DNA of 15,097 nt from JBEIHI01 sp964655245 (lineage in GTDB: Bacteria; Bdellovibrionota; UBA2394): NCBI GenBank assembly GCA_964655245.1, contig CAZZLQ010000055.1:1-15097 (forward strand), in the 5' to 3' direction. Under the pieces are notes generated by a model. It worked only from the letters and a program-made list of their open reading frames with translations. It did not search any database and had not been told where the DNA came from. How positions within the stretch are numbered: position 1 is the stretch's first letter; the number at the start of each line of letters is the position of its first letter. Below, in pieces: positions 5,903 through 13,244 of this stretch. Position numbers and translations under genes: made by a program.

Positions 5903-6976
5903 TTAGGCAAAGTCCTCAATGACGTCGTGCTTGCCCTTCCACTCCATGAGACGACCACTGACTTCATGACCGCGAGACTCAAGCAAGACATAGGTGAGCT
6001 TGTGAAAAGATCCGAGCGATCTCAGGTCCAAGCTGAGATTTCGAGTCCAAGTTCCCGAGTTAAAATACTCTTTGTTGTTTTTGAACTGCCGGTAGTTGGG
6101 AATATGAGCGTGCCCAAAGACAACTTTCTGAATCTTCTCCGTGTCCAACAGGACCTCGGCATACTCCTCAAGCGCCTCAGTATCCGCCGCTTGTTTAAAA
6201 ATACGAAACACCGTCCAAAGCGAGTTACCAGGATAAAGTTTTCGAGAGCTTGCCACAAAAACCATTCGCAAAAACTGAGCGACAACTTTGAGAAAAAACC
6301 TCGTCTCAAACAGCAGAGACCAGACGAGATAATTTCTCATAGGCCGCACTCGATAAAACTGTGGCCTCACCCGTCGTAACGGCTGAACGAAATTGGCGTT
6401 AAAAAACGATCCCCACGGCAGGTTAAGAACAGGCAGTCCACTCACCTCTTGAAAGGGCTCTTGCAAATCCATCGCATACATCGCCTCATATTGATGTCCA
6501 TGCTCAATATAAACCCCTCGCGAAAAATAATGTGAATACTGAAACTCAATTCGATCGGAGATCAATCGCCTCAGCTCATCCTGAACTTTGGGCCACAAAA
6601 TACCGACATCCGTCTCACCCATCACGTAGACCAAGCGATGATTCGGATTTTCCATGAACTTTCTGAGCGCCTCAAAAACTCCCGGATGACCATCCGCAAT
6701 GACTCTTACAATTTCTACAGCATAGGTCTCATAGACGAGATCGGGATAATCGCGAACGGCTCGACAACGCAGCATCTCCATGAAGTTCCCATTAAACACC
6801 AGCTCGATCTGATCATGCGCCTTGGAGTAAAAATCCAAAAACTCAGCAAATCGATGATCAACAACAAAATCCTCGAGAACATTAAGAGTACCATCCCAAT
6901 TTCGACGACCCTCGCCCAAATGAAGGTCACTGACAACCAACGTAATTTGAGATCGAAGTGCAGTCCCCTCAGACAC
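5903..6976 (-). CDS. Calcineurin-like metallophosphoesterase with degenerate metal site
   Basis: A 357-residue protein of the calcineurin-like phosphoesterase fold. Visible motifs are VVSDLHLGEG with Asp17 and His19, HGHQY at 159-163 and GHAHIP at 288-293, all conserved. Two central motifs are altered. The usual GDxxD is GNFME (63-67, bridging Asp replaced by Asn64), and the usual GNHD is GETD (120-123, metal-binding Asn and catalytic His replaced by Glu and Thr). A hydrophobic/basic stretch at about 215-245 (WSLLFETRFFLKVVAQFLRMVF) could touch a membrane. A GTG start at 6976 is chosen because AAGGGG lies 8 bases upstream; the TTG at 6982 is too close to it. It begins 2 bases after the stop of the exported protein upstream. 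Related proteins include LpxH-like and uncharacterised phosphoesterases; the substrate is unknown and this one may be inactive. Confidence 0.8.
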   Translation of the reverse strand: MSEGTALRSQITLVVSDLHLGEGRRNWDGTLNVLEDFVVDHRFAEFLDFYSKAHDQIELVFNGNFMEMLRCRAVRDYPDLVYETYAVEIVRVIADGHPGVFEALRKFMENPNHRLVYVMGETDVGILWPKVQDELRRLISDRIEFQYSHYFSRGVYIEHGHQYEAMYAMDLQEPFQEVSGLPVLNLPWGSFFNANFVQPLRRVRPQFYRVRPMRNYLVWSLLFETRFFLKVVAQFLRMVFVASSRKLYPGNSLWTVFRIFKQAADTEALEEYAEVLLDTEKIQKVVFGHAHIPNYRQFKNNKEYFNSGTWTRNLSLDLRSLGSFHKLTYVLLESRGHEVSGRLMEWKGKHDVIEDFA

Positions 6977-6978
6977 GA

Positions 6979-7677
6979 TCAATACCCCTTAAGACATGAA
7001 CCAACTTCTTGCGCCAACGCATTTTCCCAGAAACTCCTCGCCTGCTGAAGCGTGGACTGGATCATCTCCGGCACAGGCGAGCTCGCCGATTTCCAAACAC
7101 TGCATGTTTGAGAAAGAAACAAGAGCTTTCGCTGAAGACTTAAAGCCGATCCCCATTGCACAAGCACAACCTGAAGAACATCGGAACCCAAAGAGGGGCT
7201 TTGTTTCACTGCCGCCGTGAGCAGCGAAAGATACTCAGCCTTCTCATCCGAGAACGCATCGGCGAAAGCTACAACCGCTTGAGGAAATCGAAAGTTGGGA
7301 AAACCCTCAAGGGTCTTCAAAATCCGATGATTCAGTCGCTTGTTCGCGAGCAGTGAATATCGAAACAAATAGAGCTCAGCGACTGATGAGTTAGCAATCA
7401 AAAAATCCTGAGCCTGTTGAGCCCACTCATCCCGATAACTTCCCAAGCGCTGTACAGATCGATTGAGCTTCTCCACATCGGCCTTTGGCAAATTGGGCTC
7501 AATCTCAGTTCGCAGTACTTTCAATAAACTCTGCCTTTGGCTCGGATCCTGCTGCGGCGCTGATGACTCGGGCAAAGGAGCAATCAGAGAATCCTCCTCC
7601 GCTGCCTCCTGAGCTGTTGCCACGCTCCAGCTTAAACTCAGGCTAAAACCCACCAATAGGAGACTCTTTGAAAACAT
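6979..7677 (-). CDS. Exported helical protein of unknown function
   Basis: This 232-residue protein is not recognised. Residues 1-23 form a signal peptide (MFSKSLLLVGFSLSLSWSVATA, likely cut before QEA). A Glu/Pro/Gln-rich linker follows to about residue 48, and then an almost wholly helical body with heptad-like leucines and LLxxxxxxP spacing, as in helical-repeat scaffolds. Two cysteines near the end may pair with each other. The ATG at 7677 is preferred over the one at 7683 because GAGG lies 7 bases before it; the upstream ATG would leave only one base. It is the first gene of a minus-strand unit with the phosphoesterase, 2 bases apart, so translation is probably coupled. The pairing suggests a shared envelope-related job, but no function can be named. 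Confidence 0.75.
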   Translation of the reverse strand: MFSKSLLLVGFSLSLSWSVATAQEAAEEDSLIAPLPESSAPQQDPSQRQSLLKVLRTEIEPNLPKADVEKLNRSVQRLGSYRDEWAQQAQDFLIANSSVAELYLFRYSLLANKRLNHRILKTLEGFPNFRFPQAVVAFADAFSDEKAEYLSLLTAAVKQSPSLGSDVLQVVLVQWGSALSLQRKLLFLSQTCSVWKSASSPVPEMIQSTLQQARSFWENALAQEVGSCLKGY

Positions 7678-7727
7678 TCCCATGCCTCTACTTTGCCCTG
7701 TTTGATTTCCCGATGGAAAGTTGATTC

Positions 7728-7736
7728 TGTTATACT
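7728..7736 (+). promoter_or_regulatory. Extended -10 promoter placed for a leaderless transcript
   Basis: TG-T-TATACT is a textbook extended -10 element with no good -35 at 17 bases. The hexamer ends 6 bases before the ATG at 7743, so transcription should start at or within a base of the start codon. No Shine-Dalgarno sequence precedes that ATG. The overlapping complement GTTATA gives TATAAC on the minus strand, which could serve the divergent gene at 7677. Confidence 0.5.
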
Positions 7737-7742
7737 TTAAAA

Positions 7743-8339
7743 ATGCGATTTCTCACTTATTCGGCGGCGGTGTTGGTAGGATTTTTGACCTCTGCGTCAG
7801 CGGAGGCTACGAGCTTTCTGATGATGGATCAAAACCAGGTGATCGAGTCCTCAAAGGCTGTTTGCTTCGGTACGATCGAATCCGTAAGCTCACAAAAGAG
7901 CGCGCAGCAATCTCGGGTCAAAACCATTTCAAGCTTTAAGATTCAAGAGTGTCTCAAGGGTTCATTGTCGGGGACCGTAAAGATCAGCTCTCCGGGGGGG
8001 ACTGTGGAAGTAACCAAAAACGGTAAGACCGAAAGGATCGTTCAAAAAGTTCCTGGTGCGCCCCAGTTTGTGAAAGGCTGGACAGGCGTTGTCCATCTTT
8101 GGTGGCCCAACAATGCAAACACGGATGAGCTCCAGGTCACTTCATGGCAACGAGGGCTGATGCGCATGACCTACGATGCCGAAATCAAAGACTTTCGCGA
8201 AGGCGATGTTCTACCTCGGTCCGCCAAAAAGCAATCCTCTGAAAACGCTCAGAAGAAGTATCAACGCCCGATCAATGGGTCCACTGAGATGACTCTGAAG
8301 TCCTATCGAGAGAAAGTACAAAAACTTTCTCAGCCGTAA
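7743..8339 (+). CDS. Exported small protein preceding the metzincin protease
   Basis: A 198-residue protein with a clear signal peptide (1-20, cut after SASA before EATSF). That signal fixes the start at the ATG at 7743 although no ribosome-binding site is present. The mature part has a beta-rich look: KAVCFGTIESVSS, KIQECLKGSLSGTVKIS, then GWTGVVHLWWP and VTSWQRGLMRM. This order (a 'target seen as a route for X' strand, a transport-like G-V strand, and a W-x-x-G-x-x-R end) is what I recall from secreted proteins encoded beside matrixin-like proteases in myxobacteria and Bdellovibrio relatives. The tail is lysine- and serine-rich. A run of seven G at 7994-8000 encodes PGG. It is 23 bases from the protease gene, so one operon is likely. 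Role possibly as inhibitor, chaperone or accessory factor; this is inference. Confidence 0.75.
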   Translation: MRFLTYSAAVLVGFLTSASAEATSFLMMDQNQVIESSKAVCFGTIESVSSQKSAQQSRVKTISSFKIQECLKGSLSGTVKISSPGGTVEVTKNGKTERIVQKVPGAPQFVKGWTGVVHLWWPNNANTDELQVTSWQRGLMRMTYDAEIKDFREGDVLPRSAKKQSSENAQKKYQRPINGSTEMTLKSYREKVQKLSQP

Positions 8340-8345
8340 TCTCGA

Positions 8346-8359
8346 TTTTTTTGGGGGGG
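8346..8359 (+). promoter_or_regulatory. T7-G7 homopolymer junction acting as ribosome-binding region
   Basis: Seven T are followed directly by seven G between the two plus-strand genes. The G-run is the only purine-rich stretch able to pair with 16S rRNA upstream of the TTG at 8363. Such runs slip during replication, which would change spacing to the start and so expression of the protease. Confidence 0.4.
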
Positions 8360-8362
8360 AAT

Positions 8363-10171
8363 TTGAAAAGACTTCGTATTCAACTGGCCATTCTGATTCT
8401 TCTCTCAGGCAGCACCTGGGGGGCGCAGGAAGTCTTTGCCTTTGGAAGTCTCGATGAGTTTTTGAGCCCGGACGGAACAACACTCAGAAGCTCCCCTTTA
8501 CTGACGACGGATATGGTCGCAAAGCCTCGCTGGGCTGTCCCCTCTTCGATCCCCATGGTTCTGTGCACGGGCGGAACAAGCTATACGGCCGCCCCGGTTA
8601 ACATTCACACGGACAAAACAACTGAACTCTTGGAAGACATCAACAACGCCGGCTCAGCTTGGACGGCGATCAACGGCGGGCCTGAGTTTGCAGCCGTTGT
8701 TGCCGATGCAAGCTGCGGGCCCAATCAAGGCTCAGTCGGGGGCGGTCAAAACTCCGCAAATGAAATCCTGTTTACCAACCAACTCCCTCCAGGCGTCTTA
8801 GGACTGACGAGTCTTTACTACTCCGTCTCGGGTGGAGTCCTCACGTTGATCGAAGCCGACATCGAAATGAGCACCAACTACGACGCAGGCGCGGGAAGTA
8901 ATGAACGCTGGGTCACCTCCGATTGCTACGACTGTGGAGGCATCTGTCCAGGAACATGCTCCGCAGGATCGTTTCGACTCAGCTTTGAGGGTGTTCTGTT
9001 GCATGAGATGGGTCACGTCCTGGGTCTTAGTCACACCGTTGTGACGGACGACAACGAAACGGACGGAGGAAACACCATGCCCACAATGTTTCCCTCCATT
9101 TCAAGCGACGCCAACAGCCAAGCCATGGAGAGCCTCCAGGTGGACGACTCTCTCTCCAAACAAAATCTCTACGCAGCAGAAGGCTTCCCCAACTTTACCA
9201 CTCACGGCCGAATTAGCGGAAAAGTGTCTGACACCTCGGGCAATCCCGTTCGAGGAGCTCATGTCTACGCCTTCTCTCTCTCATCGGAGACTACTATTGC
9301 AGGAACGTTCTCAGGCGCGACAGGAACCTATTCCTCCACGAGCGGAGTTTGGCAGATCGATGGAATTCCCTTTGATGAAAACTTTATCGTCGTTGTTGAG
9401 CCCGTTCATCGACCCGAGGTCTCTGAATCACTGACCTACGCTGTGTACAACGCTCCCATCTACTACGCTCTCGATTCAAATCTTTTGGGGCTGCGAGACT
9501 TTGCTGTTGAGGCCTATCCCGATGTGACCATCACGGACATTCGGTTGAACTCTTCAATCTTGGCAGATCCGGGAATTGGCAACGCTGAAGTTTTTCAGTT
9601 AAGTGTGGCAAATCCTCAGATAGCCGACATTGATTTTTACATCTCTGATGCCGTCACTGCGCCCAACGATACTGAATCCCTCACGGCAACTTATCCAACC
9701 AATACCAAGATCACCAACAGCAACCCTCTCATCATCACAGTCACCTCTGATGTTAGCCTCGACATTCTTTCGAATCCTACGGTCACCCTCACCGCCGTTC
9801 GATCAGCCACAACAAGCGACTGGTCTGCAGGACTTGGCTCAGTTACATGGACAGGAAATGAAGTCGAGATCGAAGTCGACCCCACACTCATTTCTGTTTC
9901 CAACGGCGCCTACAATCTCAACTTCGAAATCACTGATTCCAAATACGGCACCTATTCGTCTGTCCAAAACATCACCGTCAGTGGCTGGACTCGAACAAGC
10001 CTCGGGGGAACTTCGTCGTCATCAGGCGGTGGATGCTTCATGAACAACCGAACCATGAACTCCACCATCTGGGCATTGATTGAGTTTTGTTTTCTCTTAG
10101 GAGCAGCGATTCTGAGGATTCGATCTACTGGAAGTCGTTTACCTCTTTGGCCTCGATCTGATCGAGCTTAA
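8363..10171 (+). CDS. Exported metzincin (matrixin-like) zinc protease with C-terminal sorting tail
   Basis: A 602-residue secreted or surface protease. The TTG at 8363 follows the G-run; the TTG at 8351 is inside it and less likely. Residues 1-26 are a signal peptide (KRLRIQLAILILLSG, cut after VFA). The catalytic domain (about 55-270) has HEMGHVLGLSH with His214, Glu215, His218 and His224, and the Met-turn MFP near 242. Just before the zinc helix is a four-cysteine cluster at 188, 191, 195 and 199. Residues 282-348 (GRISGKVSDTSGNPVRGAHV) are a carboxypeptidase-regulatory-like beta domain, and a beta-rich region follows to about 545. The end is SSSSGGGC (Cys558), a transmembrane helix (about 569-586) and RIRSTGSR: a tripartite tail like MYXO-CTERM or JDVT-CTERM sorting signals. 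The last 15 residues are antisense to lysC. Confidence 0.88.
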   Translation: MKRLRIQLAILILLSGSTWGAQEVFAFGSLDEFLSPDGTTLRSSPLLTTDMVAKPRWAVPSSIPMVLCTGGTSYTAAPVNIHTDKTTELLEDINNAGSAWTAINGGPEFAAVVADASCGPNQGSVGGGQNSANEILFTNQLPPGVLGLTSLYYSVSGGVLTLIEADIEMSTNYDAGAGSNERWVTSDCYDCGGICPGTCSAGSFRLSFEGVLLHEMGHVLGLSHTVVTDDNETDGGNTMPTMFPSISSDANSQAMESLQVDDSLSKQNLYAAEGFPNFTTHGRISGKVSDTSGNPVRGAHVYAFSLSSETTIAGTFSGATGTYSSTSGVWQIDGIPFDENFIVVVEPVHRPEVSESLTYAVYNAPIYYALDSNLLGLRDFAVEAYPDVTITDIRLNSSILADPGIGNAEVFQLSVANPQIADIDFYISDAVTAPNDTESLTATYPTNTKITNSNPLIITVTSDVSLDILSNPTVTLTAVRSATTSDWSAGLGSVTWTGNEVEIEVDPTLISVSNGAYNLNFEITDSKYGTYSSVQNITVSGWTRTSLGGTSSSSGGGCFMNNRTMNSTIWALIEFCFLLGAAILRIRSTGSRLPLWPRSDRA

Positions 10172-11366
10172 ACGCATCGTGCAAGACGCGAACTGCCAGC
10201 TCTGTGTATTTCTCATCAATCACACAAGAAATTTTGATCTCAGAGGTTGAGATCATTTGAATGTTGATGTTTTCTTTGGCCAAAGCTTTGAAGGTTCGCG
10301 CAGCGACTCCCGAATGAGATCTCATTCCGTTCCCAATGACAGATACCTTCGAAATTCGATCATCTCCTCGAACCCGCGCAAACTGAAGGAGGTCTTTGCT
10401 CGCTTCCAAAACCTCAAGAGTCTTTCGAAAATCTGACTGTGGAACAGTGAACGAAATGTCCGTGGTGCCCTCTTTGGAGACGTTTTGAACAATCACATCA
10501 ACGCCGATGCCCTTTTCTCCAATCAAGGTAAACAAATCGGCTGCAATCCCCACGCGATCTTTCATTCCCTCAACAACTACTTTGGCTTCGTTTTTGGTGT
10601 AAGTGATTCCACTGACCACCAGAGATTCCATCATCTTTGACTCCTCAACCACCCACGTTCCGGGAACATCCTTAAACGTACTCAGCACCCGCACAGGAAC
10701 TTTGTATTTTTTGGCAAACTCCACCGATCGAGTTTGCAAAACCTTGGCACCCAAAGAAGCGAGCTCAAGCATTTCATCGTATGTAATCTGACCGAGCTTT
10801 CGAGCCTTGGGTTCGATGTTGGGATCTGTCGTGTAAACTCCATCGACATCGGTATAAATATCGCAAAGATCAGCCTTCAAAGCCGCAGCAATCGCAACAG
10901 CCGTTGTATCACTCCCGCCTCGCCCCAAAGTCGTCAGTTCACCCAGAGAGGTGACACCTTGAAATCCAGGAATCACGACGACTTCACCTTGATTCAAAAA
11001 TTTATGGAGATAACTCGTATCGATTTTTTGTATTCGCGCTCGCGTAAAGTCTTCCGAAGTTAAAATGGGAATCTGATGGCCCAGCATCGATGTGGATTTG
11101 ACACCGCGAGCTCGCATACAAATCGAAAACAAGGCGACTGTTTTTTGCTCACCCGTTGTCAGCAAAACATCTAACTCACGAGGATCTGGCGAATGACTCA
11201 TGGTTCGCGCCAATTCCAACAGCGCGTCCGTCTCACCGGACATGGCCGACAGAACCACCACCACCCGATGCTCTTTCATTCGCTTGGCAACGATGTCTGC
11301 CACATGCTCAATTCGCTTGAGCGATCCGACGGAGGTTCCGCCAAATTTGAGAACATGCAGCCCCAT
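10125..11366 (-). CDS. lysC: Aspartate kinase (alpha subunit, full length)
   Basis: A 413-residue aspartokinase that phosphorylates aspartate, the entry step to lysine, threonine, methionine and diaminopimelate. KFGGTS (7-12) and TTLGRGGSDTTAVA (from 145) bind substrate and ATP, and YTDVDGVYTTDP follows. Two ACT domains (about 268-325 and 340-400) carry the feedback site, with VDVIVQN and STSEIKIS as likely ligand contacts. The ATG at 11366 is chosen because it puts KFGGTS near the N-terminus as in the family. A longer frame to 11504 runs back through tsaE and has no family support. It lies 11 bases after the tsaE stop, last gene of the operon. An internal start at 10634 probably gives a separate beta subunit. 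Its 3' end overlaps the convergent protease gene by 47 bases. Confidence 0.95.
   Translation of the reverse strand: MGLHVLKFGGTSVGSLKRIEHVADIVAKRMKEHRVVVVLSAMSGETDALLELARTMSHSPDPRELDVLLTTGEQKTVALFSICMRARGVKSTSMLGHQIPILTSEDFTRARIQKIDTSYLHKFLNQGEVVVIPGFQGVTSLGELTTLGRGGSDTTAVAIAAALKADLCDIYTDVDGVYTTDPNIEPKARKLGQITYDEMLELASLGAKVLQTRSVEFAKKYKVPVRVLSTFKDVPGTWVVEESKMMESLVVSGITYTKNEAKVVVEGMKDRVGIAADLFTLIGEKGIGVDVIVQNVSKEGTTDISFTVPQSDFRKTLEVLEASKDLLQFARVRGDDRISKVSVIGNGMRSHSGVAARTFKALAKENINIQMISTSEIKISCVIDEKYTELAVRVLHDAFKLDQIEAKEVNDFQ
10632..10646 (-). promoter_or_regulatory. Internal ribosome-binding site and start for the LysC beta subunit
   Basis: Inside lysC, GAGGAG (10646-10641) is followed by 6 bases and an in-frame ATG (10634-10632, Met245), with a second ATG next to it. 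Translation from here gives a 169-residue protein made of the two ACT domains. This is the same arrangement and size as the beta subunits of alpha2beta2 aspartokinases of Bacillus subtilis (AKII) and Corynebacterium glutamicum (established knowledge). The site is stronger than the one in front of the full-length start. Confidence 0.7.
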
Positions 11367-11377
11367 GTCTTCTTTTC

Positions 11378-11809
11378 TCAGCAAAAGGGCTTTGAAATCA
11401 ACCGGATCAAACGCTGATTCGTTTGGGAATCCACAGAAATCTCGATTTTCCACTGAAACCGAGAGGGTTTGAGGCCTGTGTTCTGAGGCCACTCCACCAG
11501 ACAAATCCCCTCTTCCAGGGCATCTGGATCCCAGACATCGGCCGCCCGCCCCTCCAATCGAAAGCCATCAATATGGAAAACCTTTCGTCCCCAGAGCTCA
11601 TACTCATTCATGATGAGGTAGGTGGGCGATGTCACATCTCCCTGATAGCCCCAGGCCTTCAAAATCGCTCGTACCAACGCGGTTTTGCCCGCTCCCAAAT
11701 CCCCCTCCATCCACACCCAATCACCCATCTGGATGCGACTGGCAATTCGCTCTCCAACCTTTTGAAGCTCATCGAGATTCGCTGCCGTCCACTCAAGATT
11801 CTCAGCCAC
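11378..11809 (-). CDS. tsaE: TsaE, ATPase of tRNA t6A37 modification
   Basis: A 143-residue P-loop ATPase that works with TsaB and TsaD to make N6-threonylcarbamoyladenosine at tRNA position 37. Walker A is GDLGAGKT (36-43), followed by the family segments TSPTY (60-64), HIDGFRL (79-85) and a Glu-Trp at 106-107. The start is the GTG at 11809, which overlaps the nnr stop by 8 bases and has GGAGG 6 bases upstream. The ATG at 11833 would add 8 residues and lacks such a site. Length is usual for TsaE (about 135-160). The overlap implies translational coupling to nnr. No other t6A genes are present in the window. Confidence 0.93.
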   Translation of the reverse strand: MAENLEWTAANLDELQKVGERIASRIQMGDWVWMEGDLGAGKTALVRAILKAWGYQGDVTSPTYLIMNEYELWGRKVFHIDGFRLEGRAADVWDPDALEEGICLVEWPQNTGLKPSRFQWKIEISVDSQTNQRLIRLISKPFC

Positions 11810-13244
11810 GATCCACCTCCCGGAGCCGATCAAAAGTCCCTCGAAAAACCTTCAGCTGATCCGACGAAATCAACCCGCGCTCAGCGCGAAGGATTTCGCC
11901 CATTTGATTTTGAAACGCCAAAGCCGAGAGCACTGAGGACTTAAAATCATCGGGACGCTGAGCCAAAAATCCACCCAAAATCCCGGCAAGCACATCCCCT
12001 GATCCAGCCCTTGCGAAGGCCGCATTGGCCGACAGGTTTACATAAGCCATGCGCGGGGAATCCGAAAAAATCAAAACACCGGGAGCGCCCTTGAGATAAA
12101 CCGACTGACCGGTCAGCTCCACCAGCGCGCGGCATGCTGCTTGAGAATCGCTTTCAATCTTTCCTCGACTCCAACCCAAAACCCGAGCGGCCTCTCCCGC
12201 ATGCGGGGTCAAAACGCATTGAGCTTTGGATTTTGAAATCATTTTCCACTCGGCACGACTCCAACGTGAAAAAACCTCCGCATCCAGAACAACGGGAGAC
12301 TTCCAGCCCTGAGGTCGCCATTTCACTGGAGGTAAACCCCCACAGCCCAAAACCCAAGCACTCTGATTTTGCAAATCAGAAACCTTCCAGTGCTGCTTAA
12401 AAATAAAAGAGGCTTTGGACACCTCAAGCTTCAAACGACCGGGCTCAGCAAAGAACAAGGTTGAATAACCTGCGCCCGTTCGAGCTGCCGCTTCGGCCGC
12501 CAAAATAGCGGCCCCGGGCATCGACGCAGATCCCCCAATGACGGCCACTCGACCAAAATCTCCTTTGTGAGAAACTCTCTTTGGATTCCAAAAATCAAAA
12601 TCACTCGCCTCAATCATCTTGAGCGATGACGTGATATCTTTGCCAAAGGACTTTTTCAAAACAACCACTTCACCGAGTTTCTCGAGAATGAGTCCTTCTC
12701 GCATGGCCTCCTTGGGATATCCCACCGTCAACGTCAAATCAGCGCAAAAGCTATCGGTAGATGCCTTTGATTTTTGCAGTGAAACTCCCGTCGGAACATC
12801 TACTGCAACCTTGAATGCAGAGCTTTGATTGACAGCACGAATCAAGTCTCGATGAATCGACTCAAGACTCAAGTCCCCATTCAATCCAAAGATTGCATCC
12901 ACAATCACCTTCGGTCGAACTTTTTTCCAGTCACCCCGAAGCGTCGTTCCTTTGAAAAACTTGGCCGCGCGCTTGGCATCCAGAGACTTGGGCTGAGCCG
13001 CGGGCAAAACAAAGACCTGATGACTGGCTTGTCTCAAAAACTCCGCCAAACAATAGCCATCCCCACCGTTGTTTCCCGGACCACACAAAATCAAAATCGG
13101 ATTTGAAAATCGCGAATGACGAATCAGAGCTTCAAAAATCTCTCTCGCCACATCCTTCATGAGACCAAAACTTTTTCCAGGATGCTGTTCAATAACCTGC
13201 GCATCCAAAGCCATCATTTTTGCGACTGAAACAAAAGATCTCAT
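11802..13244 (-). CDS. nnr: Bifunctional NAD(P)H-hydrate epimerase / ADP-dependent dehydratase
   Basis: A 480-residue fusion that repairs hydrated NADH and NADPH. The N-terminal YjeF_N domain (about 1-205) interconverts the R and S forms; it shows GPGNNGGDG (55-63), VDAIFG (115-120) and VAVDVPTG (146-153) with Asp149. The C-terminal ribokinase-like domain (about 225-470) dehydrates S-NAD(P)HX with ADP; it shows KGDFGRVAVIGGS (227-239), LTPHAGE (345-351) and the catalytic AGSGDVLAG with Asp417. Length agrees with bacterial fused Nnr (about 490-515). The start overlaps the pdxJ stop as ATGA and tsaE overlaps its end, so translation is coupled on both sides. Many deltaproteobacterial versions of this cluster place acpS between pdxJ and this gene; here it is absent. 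Confidence 0.95.
   Translation of the reverse strand: MRSFVSVAKMMALDAQVIEQHPGKSFGLMKDVAREIFEALIRHSRFSNPILILCGPGNNGGDGYCLAEFLRQASHQVFVLPAAQPKSLDAKRAAKFFKGTTLRGDWKKVRPKVIVDAIFGLNGDLSLESIHRDLIRAVNQSSAFKVAVDVPTGVSLQKSKASTDSFCADLTLTVGYPKEAMREGLILEKLGEVVVLKKSFGKDITSSLKMIEASDFDFWNPKRVSHKGDFGRVAVIGGSASMPGAAILAAEAAARTGAGYSTLFFAEPGRLKLEVSKASFIFKQHWKVSDLQNQSAWVLGCGGLPPVKWRPQGWKSPVVLDAEVFSRWSRAEWKMISKSKAQCVLTPHAGEAARVLGWSRGKIESDSQAACRALVELTGQSVYLKGAPGVLIFSDSPRMAYVNLSANAAFARAGSGDVLAGILGGFLAQRPDDFKSSVLSALAFQNQMGEILRAERGLISSDQLKVFRGTFDRLREVDRG
11816..11821 (-). promoter_or_regulatory. Ribosome-binding site that sets the tsaE start
   Basis: GGGAGG on the minus strand, with 6 bases to the GTG at 11809, inside the last codons of nnr. 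It decides for the GTG against the upstream ATG at 11833. Confidence 0.7.

Noticed and set aside
5797..5991. A minus-strand frame across the phosphoesterase end and the gap before fadI
   Set aside because: It overlaps the phosphoesterase C-terminus in another frame, and has no signal peptide, ribosome-binding site or family motif.
11367..11504. N-terminal extension of lysC by 46 residues
   Set aside because: It overlaps tsaE, and the family's KFGGTS motif should be within about 10 residues of the start, which the ATG at 11366 satisfies.
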